From positions 761,501 to 825,500 of the forward strand of contig JASJOG010000113.1 in the NCBI GenBank assembly GCA_030142905.1: a stretch of DNA of 64,000 nt. Reading direction: 5' to 3'. Shown in pieces: positions 22,598 through 36,710 of the stretch. The stretch comes from Heliopora coerulea (lineage: Eukaryota; Cnidaria; Anthozoa; Scleralcyonacea; Helioporidae). Both the position numbers and the translations under genes were made by a program. The stretch's first letter is position 1. Every line of letters starts with the position of its first letter. Below the pieces are notes generated by a model that was given only the letters and a program-made list of their open reading frames with translations, did no database searches and had not been told where the DNA came from.

Positions 22598-25500
22598 ATG
22601 CGACGAGCCCTTGCTACGATGTGGACTTTTATTCTCCTTCATTCTGCTTACCTCACTGTTACATTTGCTCAGACAACATCGCCAGAACTTTGTCCAGGGA
22701 TTTGTGAGTGTTCAAAATCGATCGTGAATTGTACTCAGCGTGATTTAAAAAGAATTCCCGACAATATTTCAGAAGATGTGACTATATTGTGAGTATCATG
22801 GTTATCAACTATGCTGAAATATCATAGTTCGTGTGATGTATCTGTCTACAACTGATACACTAATTTGCAGTGTCAACTTGCCTACTATAAGGTAATTTGC
22901 TGGTTGTTTGACCTACTAAAAAGGACTGTCTTCCGTGATCTCATATATCATTTGGTTCCCGAAATTTCAACACATTTTATAGATTTCAACTACCCCCCAA
23001 AAGCGATTCGTATGTATGTAAAAAAGTTTCTGTTATCGCCAGAAACGTTTCAGTCTCATGTATAGTTTTGTCACTCTGGGAAACAACAAAAGATTGTAAA
23101 TAAGTTGTCGTAAGTTTGTTTAATAATTCATCTGTATTCGCTAAGGTTATTTGAATTTAAGGCGCTCGAGTGAAGTAATTTCGCAAATTTCACTCGTTCG
23201 ATGCCTTATCACCCTTGAGGTCGAGCTTTATCGACCGGGGAATCGGAAAGACATCATCCTGAATTGATTCAAAACCAACGATAGATCATAATTATCGCAT
23301 ACAACATTGAAAATCCTTTTCTTTGCTACAATACTAAACTATTTAACTAGCGAAGAAAGCCCGCCTATTAATTGTACACTTCGTTTAACTTCGAAACAAA
23401 GATTTCTGACCAAGCGTCTTAAGACATGTCATTCATATTCGAGATATTCACGAAATGTGCGAAGCAGATGTGTCAGTGTATCGGTAATTTTACATCGAGC
23501 TAATTCGTGATAGAGTCTGATAGACCTCTTCGCTTGCCGTGGACTGCGTTTTTGGGGCGTCCTCATGCAGAAATTAATCCTTTTTACGTTCATTCATTTG
23601 TTGTCGCGTTTTTCTTTTAACGAAGTGCCCAGAATGATCTGTGGCCTGCGGGTATTTTGATTTGCAACACTGTTCAGAGCACGTTTAGCTTTAACTGTTG
23701 TCGTCTTCCAAGTTTTGTTAAAGGTGTTATTTAAATGATGTTCTTCCATTAGTTGAATTGATGTTGTCACGTCGAAGGCCTTTCTGGCGGTATTCGATCG
23801 AGTTGATCGTCATACCTTTATTAAGAATAATGCTCAAAACTTGGGCTGTTTCCCTATTGCCTTGTATCCCGCAGAGTAAGAAGCCGAAAGTTTTGTACAA
23901 ACAAGGTTTTCTTTTCATTTCAAATTCATGTCATGGCAGCTGAGGTTAGCTGATGAACAGGTTTTCAACATGTTCAGAGTAAAACTGCTTTTCCCTCGCA
24001 GTTTACTGCGTGGATAATTTGTAAACTGCTAAACATTTAACATTAACATGAGAAACGACAGTGTATGTTTCTTTTGAAACTATATTCTAGTAGTGTTTAT
24101 CGACATTTCATTTTTCGATATGTTGAAGAGAAGATATTGGGAACTGCCCGTTGAAGTCTTTTCTTAGCGTAGTACTGCTTTCGCTCTTTTCCTGTTCCAA
24201 TACTTCTGTCAGGCTGCTTTGAATCGCTTCTTGACGATCCAAGTGGCGAAACGGTAAGGGCCTACATTTGAACCAAACATTTACTTCTTGCAGTATGTTA
24301 AAAAATCTCGTAGTTCGAGGGAAGGGGAATTACGAGTTACTGACTCAGCTGGTTGTATTTAAGTTCTCAATTTTCCCTCGGTTTTGCCATCCATGCTCTC
24401 CTGAAACCGGAAGGGACAGAATGTTCATTGAAAGTTCGTGACAGGTCGTTGACAGCTTCTTGCCTAATTTTTTCCGAATCTGAAATCCGACTTCTAACGA
24501 AAACACAATTGTCTTCCTCGTACCTTCGTGAAGACAACAATCTCGCTTGATGTGGTCTTTTCAAACTATTGATTAAGTAGAAAGTGCGTTATTCCCGCGG
24601 TAACCGTTTTATTGGATCTTCGAATGTCAAATTCAGCGACAACTTCTATTTGCTTATAATTGTTTCACTCTTTAACCCTAAGGCAAGACAAACTAATAGA
24701 TTCAAATACTAACATTTGCTTGTTGTTTCGCAATGGGAGGTATTTTGGGGGGCTATCTTCAATAAAATACCATAGTTGCTTCCGTTGTACTTTTGAAAAA
24801 CGTTTCCTTTACCATCAAATATATTTGATGAATTACTGTGTCAATGTGTCAACGGACACTCTATTGATTTTGCCTCAATGTTTTGTTTTTCTACTTAATT
24901 AGATGGTTTTTCATGACAATTGAAGCCACTGGGTGCCTCTTCTTTTTCCTAATCATTGAAATTCTTAACCCAGTGGGAAAGGTGTATCTGCTACTGATAC
25001 AGATGCACTAATCTTTTAATCCCATTTCTCAGCATTCCATTCTTTCTGTTGACTTGTTGGATTTAGTTAATGCTTAGAATACAAAACCCCAGTGCTTTCC
25101 ATGTTGCATTTCTTAGTAAATGAACATCTTTGTGTAATTCTATTTCTTACTTGAATTTAGGCAAGATATTTGATGTCCAACTCTATTTCATATCAAATAT
25201 TTGCTATAATTACATTGTAGCCTGTTAGCTTGAACAGTCATTTAGTACAATTTCAAATGCAGTGGTATTATGCGAGTTTGAGCTGAGGCATACATGAAAG
25301 AGAAAACCTTGTGCATTTGAGGTATTATGTTATAAGCTTGAGCATCATTATCATAAGTTAGATAATTAAAATTTGTGTCAAGCAACATTACCAGTTTTAT
25401 CACCATTGTTATTTATATAGCTTTGCCAAGGTCTTTGCAACTCCAGCCAGAAATAAATTAGGTGTTTAGGAGGAAGCCATTTCCTATTCATGAAAAAACT

Positions 25501-28500
25501 ATTCATTTACACTAGCATTTAGGGAAGATATTAATGAGTTATTCTCCTTAAGAACTTCCTGAAGTTAGTTGTATTGCTAGTTGGGTTTATTTTATATCTG
25601 TTACGTCTAAAAATATGTATGTGAATTTGTATCACAACTGTTTTCCCATTAACCCCATTCTTGGACATATTCAATGTTACCAAAACATTCCCCTTGGATT
25701 CTTTCAGAAGTGAAAACACTTGAATGTTGGTCATTTAATGTAAAACCCACTTGTTAATTATGCTGAACAGCTTAAGCACTTTACCAGGGGTAAAAATAAT
25801 TTACCTTTAGTGTCATATTACTGTTTGTATTGAAAGCTATTTGTTTTCTGAAAAACAATTGTTGTTTATGTAAAAGTTGAACACTGAAGCAGCTCTATGT
25901 CACTTTAGTGTCCAAATCCTATTTGTCAAGTTCAGTGGAGAGACCATTAAAAACAAATTGTTCCATAGAATTATTCTATAAGCCTGAAATATGCACATTA
26001 AGCCTTACTGATTAGAAAGGTCAGTGACCATCCTGGTATGTTGTGAAACTTTCAAACATCCATGGAAAAAATTTATAAATTTGAACTTTCTTTCAGACAC
26101 TGAGACAAATACAAATACTAGTTATGCATAGGCAGTCACCAAAATCTCACAGTATGAATAGGAATTAAATTACTCCTAAAAAGTGCTCCAGATTAAATAA
26201 TTATGTATTATTTATATGCTGAAGACATAGCTTCTAATCCTTTTGAAGACCTCTTGATATCCTGTTCAGTTAAAAAGGTTTAAATTTCAGAATTTCTATT
26301 TTCTACAAGAATTATCTGAATAAGGAACTTTTTATAAACATTTATATTATCACTATTTTAGAGACTTGAGTGGTAACAAGATTTCCTCAATAAACAATGA
26401 TGCACTTCTTCAATTTCCACAATTAGTAGAATTGTAAGTACAAATCACAGTTTTTAGTTAAAAAGCTCACTTATGTTTGAATACCTAACTGTTATTTTCC
26501 TTTTTTTGGCTTAAATCTGTTGCAGTGGTATATTTCTGTTTGTCTGGACTGCTTTTTTTACATTCTAGTCCAATGTTTTTCTGTGTTTTCTTCAGAAACC
26601 TCAATTATAATGATGTCCATGAAGTTTTCAAGCTTGGAAAATTTCCAAAGTCACTTCGTTGTTTATATTTGTAAGTTCTGAAAAATCATGCTGAAATTGA
26701 ATCAGTTTTTTATAAGAAATTGTGAATAGTTTGTTACAAAACGTATGGAAATGAAGGACATAAAATACTGTGGATTGGCCAGTAACTATAACAAGAAGGA
26801 CAACCAACCACCAAAAAGAGCAGATGAGAAAAATGGGAGGAACATGAAGAAAGGATGAAGAAAAGGATATGCTTTGTTCATTGTCAAAAAATACCTCTTT
26901 TTCCAATTCTCTGTTGTAACTTGCAGTAGAGTAATACAGTAAATTGTATTTCTAGCCCAAACAGTAAAGTGAACAAACTGGCAAGAGATTGCAAGTATGC
27001 AAAGACCTCAGTCAAAAACCTACCCTCCTGCTCATGAACATTTTCTTGGATCTGGATGAATTGGAAATTAATCCTTGGCAATAAATAAGGAGATGGGCAC
27101 CCCCAATTCTCCCCACATGCCAGTAATGAAGCCTATGACATAATTTAGATTTGAATTATTGTATTCCTAATTTTGCAACATCTTAAATGTTCCAGGAAAG
27201 GAAATAGGATAAAGACATTGTCAGGCAAATGGGATCAGTTTACAAAGCTGTAAGTTATTGATTTTTATTGTGAATCTCCAAACTTATTGACCAAGAATTT
27301 CATTTTATTATAAAATCAATGGTCTCTCAGGTTTTATCTGTATGTGAAAATGTATTATTATATTCCATGAGATTAAGTTTGTTTTAATTTAGTGTATTAT
27401 TTGAATATTTATTCAAATCAAACTAAGACAGATTAAGTAACATATAAATGTACAGCCAGGCATTGTATCACAAACTGCTGTTCCCTGAATTAGTTGTGTG
27501 TGTACTGTTGATAACACTGTAGTTTCACATTTGTATTATGTCACTGACACATGCTTTTATTAAAGGGACTTCAGTGAAAACAGAATAGCAAGAATTAGTA
27601 ATGATACTTTTGGAAATAGTTCAAAGTTAAATGAATTGTAAGTATTATTTCAAGAGCTTTTAAGTTAGTGAATGTCTTTGGAATGATAGATCTGGTAAAT
27701 ACTTGTTGTAGTTCAGTTATTTTGATGTGTTTATGTAATTTGCACATGATATGAGGTGCAAGTGCTCTAGTGTGCCTGGAAGTCTGTGCTGTAATGCCGA
27801 AGGTACAGCTTGCTTCATTAACAAACTTAAAATTACCATGCTTTTCCCAAAATATAGGAATCTAAGCTACAATCAAATTACCACCATAGCTTTTAGAGCT
27901 TTAACAGATCTTCCATTACTTCAGAATCTGTAAGTAGAAATAAATCCTGTGGTATTTCAACATCCATGTTTCTTTTGTGACCCAAGCTCTTGCTTTTATA
28001 TTATTTAAAAATGAGTTTATTTTCTTGTAGGAGACTGGATGGAAATCGTTTAACAAGTTTACCAAATCTTTATCTAAAAGCCTTAGTAACTTTGTAAGTT
28101 TAAACCAGTTAAAATTACCAACAGTCTTAAATAGAAACTAGAACATGGAAAGTTGTATGACTATTATTTTTGAGCAGAATAGGTATATAACTACATTTTT
28201 AAAATTACAATACTAGAAAAGTAATTTTCAGTTCAAATGTCTTTTACAGGGACTTAAGATATAACAAGTTAGAAAGCATCCCAAATTATCAGTTGAAGGA
28301 CATGACACCTGCACTCCAAGTTCTGTAAGTGGTGAATGTTTCCATGACTGTTTACATTGTGCATTGTAGCTCAGTTAAAGTGTGATTCCCTGGCCTGGCT
28401 TTACATGTAGGCCCCTCAACCCTTTTACAACCTCTCACACCTACACATGGCAATATTATTCAGCAAATGTGCACAGCAAAAACAATTTGTGAGTAAGTAG

Positions 28501-31500
28501 TTCACTTCTTATAAAGGTAATACAAGTCTTTAAACAACACAAAAATTCTTCTTCAACGGTATGACATAGTGCACCATAGTCCAATTCTATTTCAACACTA
28601 CCACAAATGCACAGTGTGACTAGTGAAACAGAACACAGCCTGTGTACAGTGGAGCAGTGGTTTTACATACATACATACACATACACACACTCTGCCATGG
28701 GCTGGCATAATGAGTAATATACATTTTAAATTTTGTTAACCCTGACCAAACAAAAGGCCCTTAGTCATAAATGGCCTTCTGGACTTCATCTTAAATAGTC
28801 CCTGGGTTAGGGAAAGTGGTTTGTCACTACCAATATACTATTAACTTGATGTTTGGTCTAAAAGTAAATTCAAACCTTGACAATCAGTGCATTTAACAGC
28901 ATTTCTCAAAAAAATTTTTTTTAAAGGTTACTTTCATATAACAAGATCAAATCATTCAACACAGCAACGTTTTTTGGTACAAAGCTTAAGAAAATGTAAG
29001 TCTATGAAACATTGGATTCTTTCCAACTCATTCTTACTGCTCCATCAGTTGCCACAATGTCATGTTCCCTTTGACCGTTGTAGGTATTTAGATAGCAATT
29101 TGCTGACAAGCGTACATATGAATTGGACGTTTGGTTTAATGGAACTCGTGGATTTGTAAGTGACAGGATTCGAGAAAATAATTTCATTGTTATGCGGCAT
29201 TGAGAATTGGTAGAAGTTCTGTGTGCATGTAGATATGTGATTACAATTTTGTGGGAAGACTTAGGTCCCTTGCTGTTGTGTTTTATTTTGCTGAAACGCG
29301 AGCAAACTTCACAAAAGGAGCGTAAGATACATCTGGTGAGATTCCAATAAAATGAATCTCCGAGTCTAGTTATAGAATTGAATTGAAAGATTATATGTCC
29401 TGTTTTATTGCCTCTCTTGGGATTATTTAGGATAGTAAAAGGCCACAAATGTAACTGTTTATTTCATGTTACTATGTTCCTTTTTAATAGACACCTTCAA
29501 AACAACCAGATCACCAACATTTCTTCAGACAGCTGGTCTGACTGCTGCTCTAACTTGAAATACTTGTAAGTAGTTCTTTTAAGATCCTGTCAGCCAAAGT
29601 AATATTTATATCACTAGTATCAAAATATTGACAGCTTTGAAATCAGAAATTGCACACGCTCTGAAGTTAGGTTAATATTGCGCGTATTGAAGTATGTAAA
29701 TTCTACATCAATAAAATGCTTGGCAAGTTAGACATGCTAAGGAGTCATTAGAGACATGTTAGAAGTCTCAAAAGCAATAAAATTATTGGTATAGGTTGTA
29801 TTTAGTGATATTTGGCCGTAGATCTTCGTTCGCATTTAGTACCAATTTTTATTGTTTTCTGCTTTTGTCAAATCATTTTCTCAATAAACAGTGATATTAT
29901 AAATAGGGGAAAAATAGAGTGGTGCTGAGGTTTAAATGTAGTACTCGACGAAAAAGATGGGAATTGATGTACAATTGACATACTACAATACGCGCAATAT
30001 CAACCTAACTTCAGAACGTGTGCAATTTCTGATTTCAAAGCTGTCAATATTTTGATACCAGCGAAACCTCTTCAAAACAGTAAAATGTACATTGTAAAAT
30101 TTACTCTCCATTGGAGTGAAACATCCTCTGATGACTTTCGCTGGAAACATAAGTAACTCGTGCTCTAGATTTGTAAGCTGATTTGGACTCGAATAAGAAC
30201 CAGTTAACAAACCATTTTTGGCATCCTGCAAATATGCCAATACAACTGGCCTTTTGAAGTTCGCGCTGTACTTCTAGATTCTGGAATTAGTCTTGTTTAC
30301 TGCAGCAAAAGATTTCGGACAAAGATTTTTCTCGAGAATTTCACAATTTGAAAATAAGATCCCCGCTGTACGTCAACGTGGATTCGTCAACGGCATTCTG
30401 TAATCGTAGCATCCAAAAGCTAACTTACATTTACTTAGTACAAGGTTGTATAATTGTAAAACTCAGCCTTCATAATTCAACTATTTTTTACCGGCATTTG
30501 CCTCGGCAATTGCCGAGTGCTGAGGCGAATTACGAAGGCTGAAAACTTAAAATTTTTCAACATTACACTGGTAAGGCTTTATTGAAAACTTTTGTTTGTT
30601 TTTTTTTCTTTTTGACTAAAATCCCCTTTAAGAAACCAAATTCTGGTTTCAGTTTTAATCACCATAGCTTGTACATTTTATCTTTCAGAAACCTGGCCAA
30701 TAATAGTTTAAGACGTGTATTAGTTGGTGAGACTAAGAATGGAGGGAGGTTTGCGAAGCTGAAATCTCTCGTTTCTTTGTGAGTTTAAACATTCAAGATT
30801 TCCTGTAATTATAAGTTGCTGTACCTGGCTCAGTTAGTGATATACCTACGCATAAGCTTCGACGAATGTAGAATTGATATACCAGCTTTTCTTTTTTGTT
30901 ATCTTCGCAATATGTCCGCTGTACTGTACACTTTCGCTCCCACCACTGCCCTTTCCACCCATATAACTAAGCTAACCATTCTTGCAGTTTCATATCCTAA
31001 GATTTCGACTTACACTGGATTTTAATTTGTTCGCATTTTTAGGAAGTTAAGCTCAAATAGAATATTTGAGATTGCAGACAACTCATTCCAAAGTCTTCAA
31101 AACCTCCGATCGTTGTAAGTATTGAAAGTTACATGCGAAAAAGACGCCCACTGTTAAAGATTTATTAATAATTTTAAATTGCTGATGTAAGGGTCTTTTA
31201 AATTGATCTTGCTTGTTCAATTTTTAGGGATCTCAGCAACAACCAACTTTCCTGGACGACTTACGATTCCAATGGGACCTTTAGGGGCTTAAGAAAGCTA
31301 AAGAACCTGTAAGTAGAATTAGAAATCGTCTTTCTTGGGTTGTGGCTGCAAGATAACTGTGTTGTTTTTGTTTTTTCATCGGGGAGGTGGTTGACAGGTA
31401 TAGAGCAAGAAGCAATGTTGCTGTATTGTTTTTGTATCTCTCAACTAGTTTATTTCCTTTTTAGTAATCTGAGCAGCAACGACATCACATCTGTTGTTAA

Positions 31501-34500
31501 AGTTATGTTTGAACAACTATCAGATCTAGAAAAACTGTAAGTATTTTAACGCTGACTTGAACATCTCTGACGCAAAGTCGGCAAACTTATCGTTTTATGC
31601 TTTTTTCTTTCAGAGATATTACAAACAATCGTATTGAAGAAGTAACTAAGGATTCTTTCAAACCAATAAAGAGTCTCAGAGATCTGTAAGGAAACCGCAA
31701 TAGATATTATTTGTATGATGATGTACCTCCTATAAATAACTAACGAACTATACCGTACTTACGATTTCCTCCCTACGTGGTCAGTTAAGAGCTGTAAGCT
31801 CTTTCATGTGGGAATTCAGCAAAGGTCCAAATATGGTGTTTATGGTTTACTTAGACACTTGTCCTTTTAAATGCGACTAAATGTCGCATTTAGAGAATCA
31901 TCCTCATAATTACCAAGAAAAGAAAATATCATATCTTGGGTTATCATAAAATTTTCACCTTGTGATTTTCTGAGAGGTGATTGCAATAACCAATAACGCG
32001 AAGATGCCGAAAACATCCCTCGTTCCAGTCCACACAATTTTCAGTTGAGTTTCATTGAGCTGGCTAATCATGAAATTTTCTTATTCACTGACTTCACAAA
32101 GGGTACTTTTCAATTTCTTACATTCAACTGCCAAACTTTGGATATGGGATGTTCATTGTTTCATTTCATTACTACTAAAATTTCTAACTAACCATCTGTT
32201 TTCATTGTCAGGCGAATGAACAGTGATTGGTTGTACTGTAGCTGCAAGTTAACATGGTTTTCCCAATGGCTGTCGACTAAAAATTTTTCTCATCCGATCG
32301 TAGCCAAATGTCGGCTTCCTAAAAAGTTTTCTGGAAGAGATCTTTTAGACATACCTTCAAAAGATCTCGTTTGTGGTGAGTGTGATTATTAACGACAAAT
32401 GATAAGTATTGTTTAAGGTCAATAATGCCATACTGGGACCTTAGCTAATTGCGGGAGGCTAACATGAAGTGTAGCTCACTAAACTCTATAAATAACGCTG
32501 TATTTGATGTTATTTATAGAGTTCAGTTGTACTTGTACGTATTCGAGGGGATGCTAATAGAAGACTTACATGTTATCTAGTCCACCATTTTCAGCCTAAG
32601 TTGTTATATTTTTATATTTTGATTTAATTTTTGTGATTTGTTGTATATACATGTGGATCACTGTTTCACCTACTTTTCGTTTTCCTCCGCCAGACTCGGT
32701 CTCTCGGCCGGAAATTACTGAACACCCGAAGACGCAGACGGCCCTAAGAGGAGACGAGATTCAGCTGAGTTGTACTGTAAAAAACGGATCCATTAAAGGG
32801 ATTCAAATAATCTGGAAAAAAGACATGAAAAATGTTGACACCAATCATTCCGAAGTGAGGAAATATACACAGGTAAGGTTGTGAACTGCTGACCAAACGT
32901 AGTGTGTGCTTTTAGCCTTGAAGAGAGCGCTGTCTTGGTGAAAATCTGAGTGGCGTTGTTATGTGAGAAGACTGAGCAAACTACAAGTCAACCAACCTCT
33001 GAGGGGTGTACTATCCAGATGAAAGACTGGCTGTTACTGTTGTGCGAGAAGACTAAGAGAAAAGTACAAATTGTGATGTAACAATCCTGTATGGAGTTTC
33101 ATGTCGACGTGAAAGTCTGAGAGTTTAATGTAGTGTGAGAAGACTCGGGAACAACACAAATTGGGTCAGCCAATCTTGGAGACAGTCCTACGTGTCGGAA
33201 GATTTTTAAACGGCTTGCACGATTTAAGATAAAAAACTCCTGCGAGTTTCCCTCTCTAAGTTAAACTTTAAAAACCAGTCTGGTGTAAACTGTGGTAATT
33301 TAGAATTCTCTGCTATAATTTCAATTTATTAGGAGACGTTAGGCGAGAAAAGTTTCTTCATTTACAAAAGTGTGTTGCGCTTACGTAACGTAAGTGAATC
33401 TCACGATGGTGGTTTGTACCAGTGCGTGGTCGTCACGCGCGTGGGCAACATTAAGTCACGAAAAGCAACGTTGCAGGTCTTTGGTAAGTTTGTATTAAAC
33501 GAAGCCTCTTGAACTAGCGTAAATGCTGCATGAGGGAACTGCCGAAACTTGACAGGAGATAGACTCTCCGATTACAAACGTAACAAACCTTCGCTCAAAA
33601 TGTCATAGTCTTTTCTCTTAAGTTTCGACACTTCTCTCAACCTTCCGGCTTTTCAAACTTGTCATTCATCACTACCGACGTTGAACTATTCATAAAAAGA
33701 CCTTGAAACTGATCTTAAAGTTTAAAAAGCATTAAAAAAAACCCACTGAATTTTCAACCACCTTCTGTGGTCTTCTTCAGAGTATAAGAAGTAGAATACA
33801 CCTATCGTTAAATTTATCAACGATTTCATGAAGTTTTTGTTTTGTTTTGTTTTGTTTTTTTATCCTTTTCCCTTGAGTCTTTACATTTATCGATAAGAAG
33901 GCTGTTAATGAGTGTCAGGAATTTCCGTGTGCATTGAGACATTAAATCGTAAATAAATGTGACGATATGTATATTTAAGTTTTTTTAATGTTTTTTAAGC
34001 TTTAAGATCAGTTTCAAAAGTCTTTTTATGAACATTTTAAACACTGATCGCCCTAACTCAATCAAGGTTGTACTCTGCTATTTTATCTCTTAAACTGGCA
34101 CTATGATAGCTAACTACTCTCACATTTTGGCAGCACTCAAACCTTTCTGATTATTTCACTTCGATTTCCACACTGCCTACACAGCACTCCATTTTTATTT
34201 CATGGCACTATGACAGTCTGTCGTAAAGAAGTAGTGCTAAAAAATATTCGGTAAATCTTTGCCTCGAGAAAGGTTAATTATTAGGATTGCTGTGTATTAC
34301 TCCACTTTTAACCCTTCAACGCCCCGTGTCCCATATATCAGACATCTAAGAACAGAAGAACCAGTGAGAGAATAAAGGAAAAACATGGAGAGAACAAAGG
34401 ACAAAAGAAAATAAAAAATTAAACGTTAAAGAGTTAGCTGTTGAAATTTAAAATGTCTAGCCACCAGCGTGTTTTTCACTGATGGTTTCAATTTGTTTAT

Positions 34501-36643
34501 TGTCTTGTCTCTCTAGTTCCACCGAGATTTACCAGGAAGCCTGGAGATTTGGTTACTACAGCTGGTGGCGACGTTCGTTTCAATTGTTCGGCCAGCGGTC
34601 AACCGCGACCCAATATTCATTTCGGCAATTTCGATGGTTCCAAAATGTCCGCCGAGCAACTGAGTCGTTTGGACTTGATTGGCGAGACGTTCATTCTTCG
34701 GAATGTAACGGTGAACGATGTTGGTTTTTACAGATGTATTGCCAAGAGCAAGGCTGGAGTGATCAATACTACTTTCCAAATCAATATTTTTGGTACGTCG
34801 ATCAGAAATTTATCGCATTCAAAAATCATGGTTTAACCAGCTTGGGATGACGTGTCCTAGAGATGAGTGAGCTCCGGTCACCTATAACTCAGTTACCACT
34901 GACTCCGGAGCGCCCATCCCCAATTTTCCCGGTTACTCCCAACAGGTCTGCCGATAAGATATCGTGCTTTGTTATTGTATATCAACTACCACACGGCGTG
35001 GAAAATTAACCAATTCAATTCAACTTTCTTTTGAATCAGGTAAACCGGTCCCAGTCCAACGCATGGTGAACAAGATTACTCTGCCCCACGATTCCGTGAT
35101 GTTCTACTGTGGCATAAGAGCCTGGCCCCCACCAAAATATATGTGGTTTAAAGATGGTAAACGCATCGATCTAACCTCGAGCAATGTTATGCACCGTCGT
35201 GAACTCAACGCAGAATACTTGGTTATCTTACGAGCTGAACGCGCTGACGCTGGTGCCTACAAGTGCTTGGTCACAAACGAACTGGGATCAACTGAACTAA
35301 CCAGTCACCTTCAAGTAGTTGAAGGTACGACTTCTGGTCATCACATGATGATCTAACTTTAATGATCAGTTAATGCTAAACCAACATTTAGCTAACATCA
35401 GAAGTTACTCTGTCAAGCTTGTTTGACTTACGCATACAGAAAAACGAACCACTTTATCATTGAATTTAACTTAATGTATCTTTCTTTAATTTCTAGATCT
35501 TGAAACGACACCCAAACCAACGAGTAAGTACAAACACTTCTACTCTCTGTGCAAACGGAGTGGTTGGTGAAAGTTCTCAAAATTTAGTAAATTAATATAA
35601 AAACACAGTCAACTCGGTGAAATTTCGCTTCAGGTGTACTACAGCCTGAGAGTAGATAACATAGCTGTCTTATCGCTTCAGTAAAAGATCGCTAACCATG
35701 TTAACTGCTTGAAGACATAGAAGTTCGTTAACAAACCCGACTATTCAGTCCCTTTCATCACGGTTGGTTTACTTTTGTAATGAAAATCAAATACAGCCCA
35801 TTTCTCTCAAAATATGAAAATAGTTTATTCAGTTTTTGAGTTGAACGTGTTCGGGATTTGGGATTCGTGATTCCTGAATTTTCACCTGGTATCTCTCACG
35901 ATATTTCTCTTACTTTGTCATGTTGTTTGTCTTTGGCAGCCAAGGGTATTGAAACGAAGACCTTCGTCGTGGCATTAGTGTTCACAGCTTCGTCCACAAT
36001 GGTCGTTACCACGCTCATCTGTATAGCTGTCTTCCACATAATATGCCGTCGACGACGTGGTTTCCCTCGAAAGCGCCAATGCCAAGCATCTGGAGATGCC
36101 TTGCAGGAACTTGATGCTGCAGTCGAACGCGACAGCCGTAAGGACTACATGCAAATAACCGAAAACTCTCCCGGCGAGTCTCCGCGTTCATCTTCGACCT
36201 TTGTCACGTCGTCAGATTCCCAAACACCATCCGATTCCGCTTTCACGCAGACGTCGGTTTCCGACGGTGGCTCGTCGAAAGAAATTCACGAAACGTTGTG
36301 TGACGGTCGGCATTCGTCGGGTGTGTGTTCAATGCACAGCAGCTCCAGCTCACTGGCGTCTGCCCCGATGAACCATAGAAACACTTATCCGTTTCCTAAG
36401 ACAAAATCCTCATGTGGCGTGACGTGTATGCACAGTGCGAGCGGCGATGTCTCGTCGTTCACCTCTCGGAGCCACGAACCGCTGCAGAGAACGTTAATGT
36501 TGAAACACAAGGACCAACATCGTCCGTCCAGGCGGAAACACAAATCGTCACGATCACGTGATTGGCGTGCAAATAAACGACGCAAGGGGACGGAATCTGA
36601 AAAATTGTACGGCGAGCCAGTTGATGACAAAGTAGTTGTCTAG
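22598..36643 (+). CDS. LRIG: LRIG-type receptor: LRRs plus three Ig domains, single-pass membrane protein (complete, 23 exons)
   Basis: Cell-surface protein of the LRIG family; vertebrate members modulate receptor tyrosine kinase and BMP signalling. Exons: 22598-22788, 26362-26433, 26596-26670, 27196-27249, 27566-27637, 27858-27929, 28031-28093, 28250-28324, 28927-28995, 29084-29155, 29491-29565, 30689-30778, 31043-31114, 31228-31308, 31465-31536, 31614-31685, 32212-32375, 32694-32872, 33333-33483, 34517-34792, 35040-35324, 35497-35523, 35940-36643. Total 3063 nt, 1020 residues, all phases agree. Residues 1-24 form a signal peptide (MWTFILLHSAYLTVTFAQ). CPGICECSKSIVNC is the LRRNT. Exons 2-16 each encode one LRR, 15 as in vertebrate LRIGs. 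LRRCT has WLYCSCKLTWF. Ig1-3 span about 481-777, the membrane segment about 795-821, and the tail about 200 residues ending KVVV. An in-frame ATG at 22469 would add 43 residues; 22598 is preferred because it directly precedes the signal peptide. Confidence 0.88.
22789..26361 (+). other. Large first intron of the LRIG gene
   Basis: 3.57 kb intron between the signal/LRRNT exon and the first LRR exon (donor GTGAGT at 22789, acceptor TTTTAG ending 26361). Short frames inside it have no recognisable domain. A small hairpin (CGAGTGAA and TTTCACTCG) lies near 23170-23205. Position and size make it a likely home for enhancers, but no specific site is supported. Confidence 0.6.
26362..31685 (+). other. 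Fifteen-exon LRR array, one repeat per exon
   Basis: Exons 2-16 of the LRIG gene. Each begins with one base completing a Leu (or Met) codon and ends with two bases of the next, so every intron is phase 2 and falls in the same repeat position. Eight exons are exactly 72 nt (24 residues); the others are 54, 63, 69, 75, 81 and 90 nt. The consensus LxLSxNxIxxIxxxxFxxLxxL is clear in exons 6, 13, 15 and 16. The 54-nt exon (27196-27249) encodes an unusually short repeat. Confidence 0.9.
29617..30058. mobile_element. MITE-like element with 81-bp terminal inverted repeats
   Basis: Arms 29617-29697 and 29978-30058, both 81 bp, are near-perfect reverse complements (starting GTATCAAAATATTGACAGCT), with about 280 bp between. 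No transposase frame is seen. Located in the intron between LRIG exons 11 and 12. Confidence 0.85.
32486..32523. repeat. Small hairpin in LRIG intron 17
   Basis: AACTCTATAAATAAC and its complement GTTATTTATAGAGTT are separated by a 12-nt loop. Probably a short repeat remnant. Confidence 0.6.
33690..34034. mobile_element. Inverted-repeat element in LRIG intron 19
   Basis: Imperfect arms at about 33690-33741 and 33978-34032 (TTCATAAAAAGACCTTGAAA versus the complement of GTTTCAAAAGTCTTTTTATGAA), separated by about 235 bp that includes a (TTTTG)n run near 33835. Non-coding and MITE-like. Confidence 0.65.
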
Positions 36644-36710
36644 AAAGTTTGGTACGGGATGGCGTCCATTGCGACTGTGTATATATGTAATATTTAAAAA
36701 CCGAGCAGGA

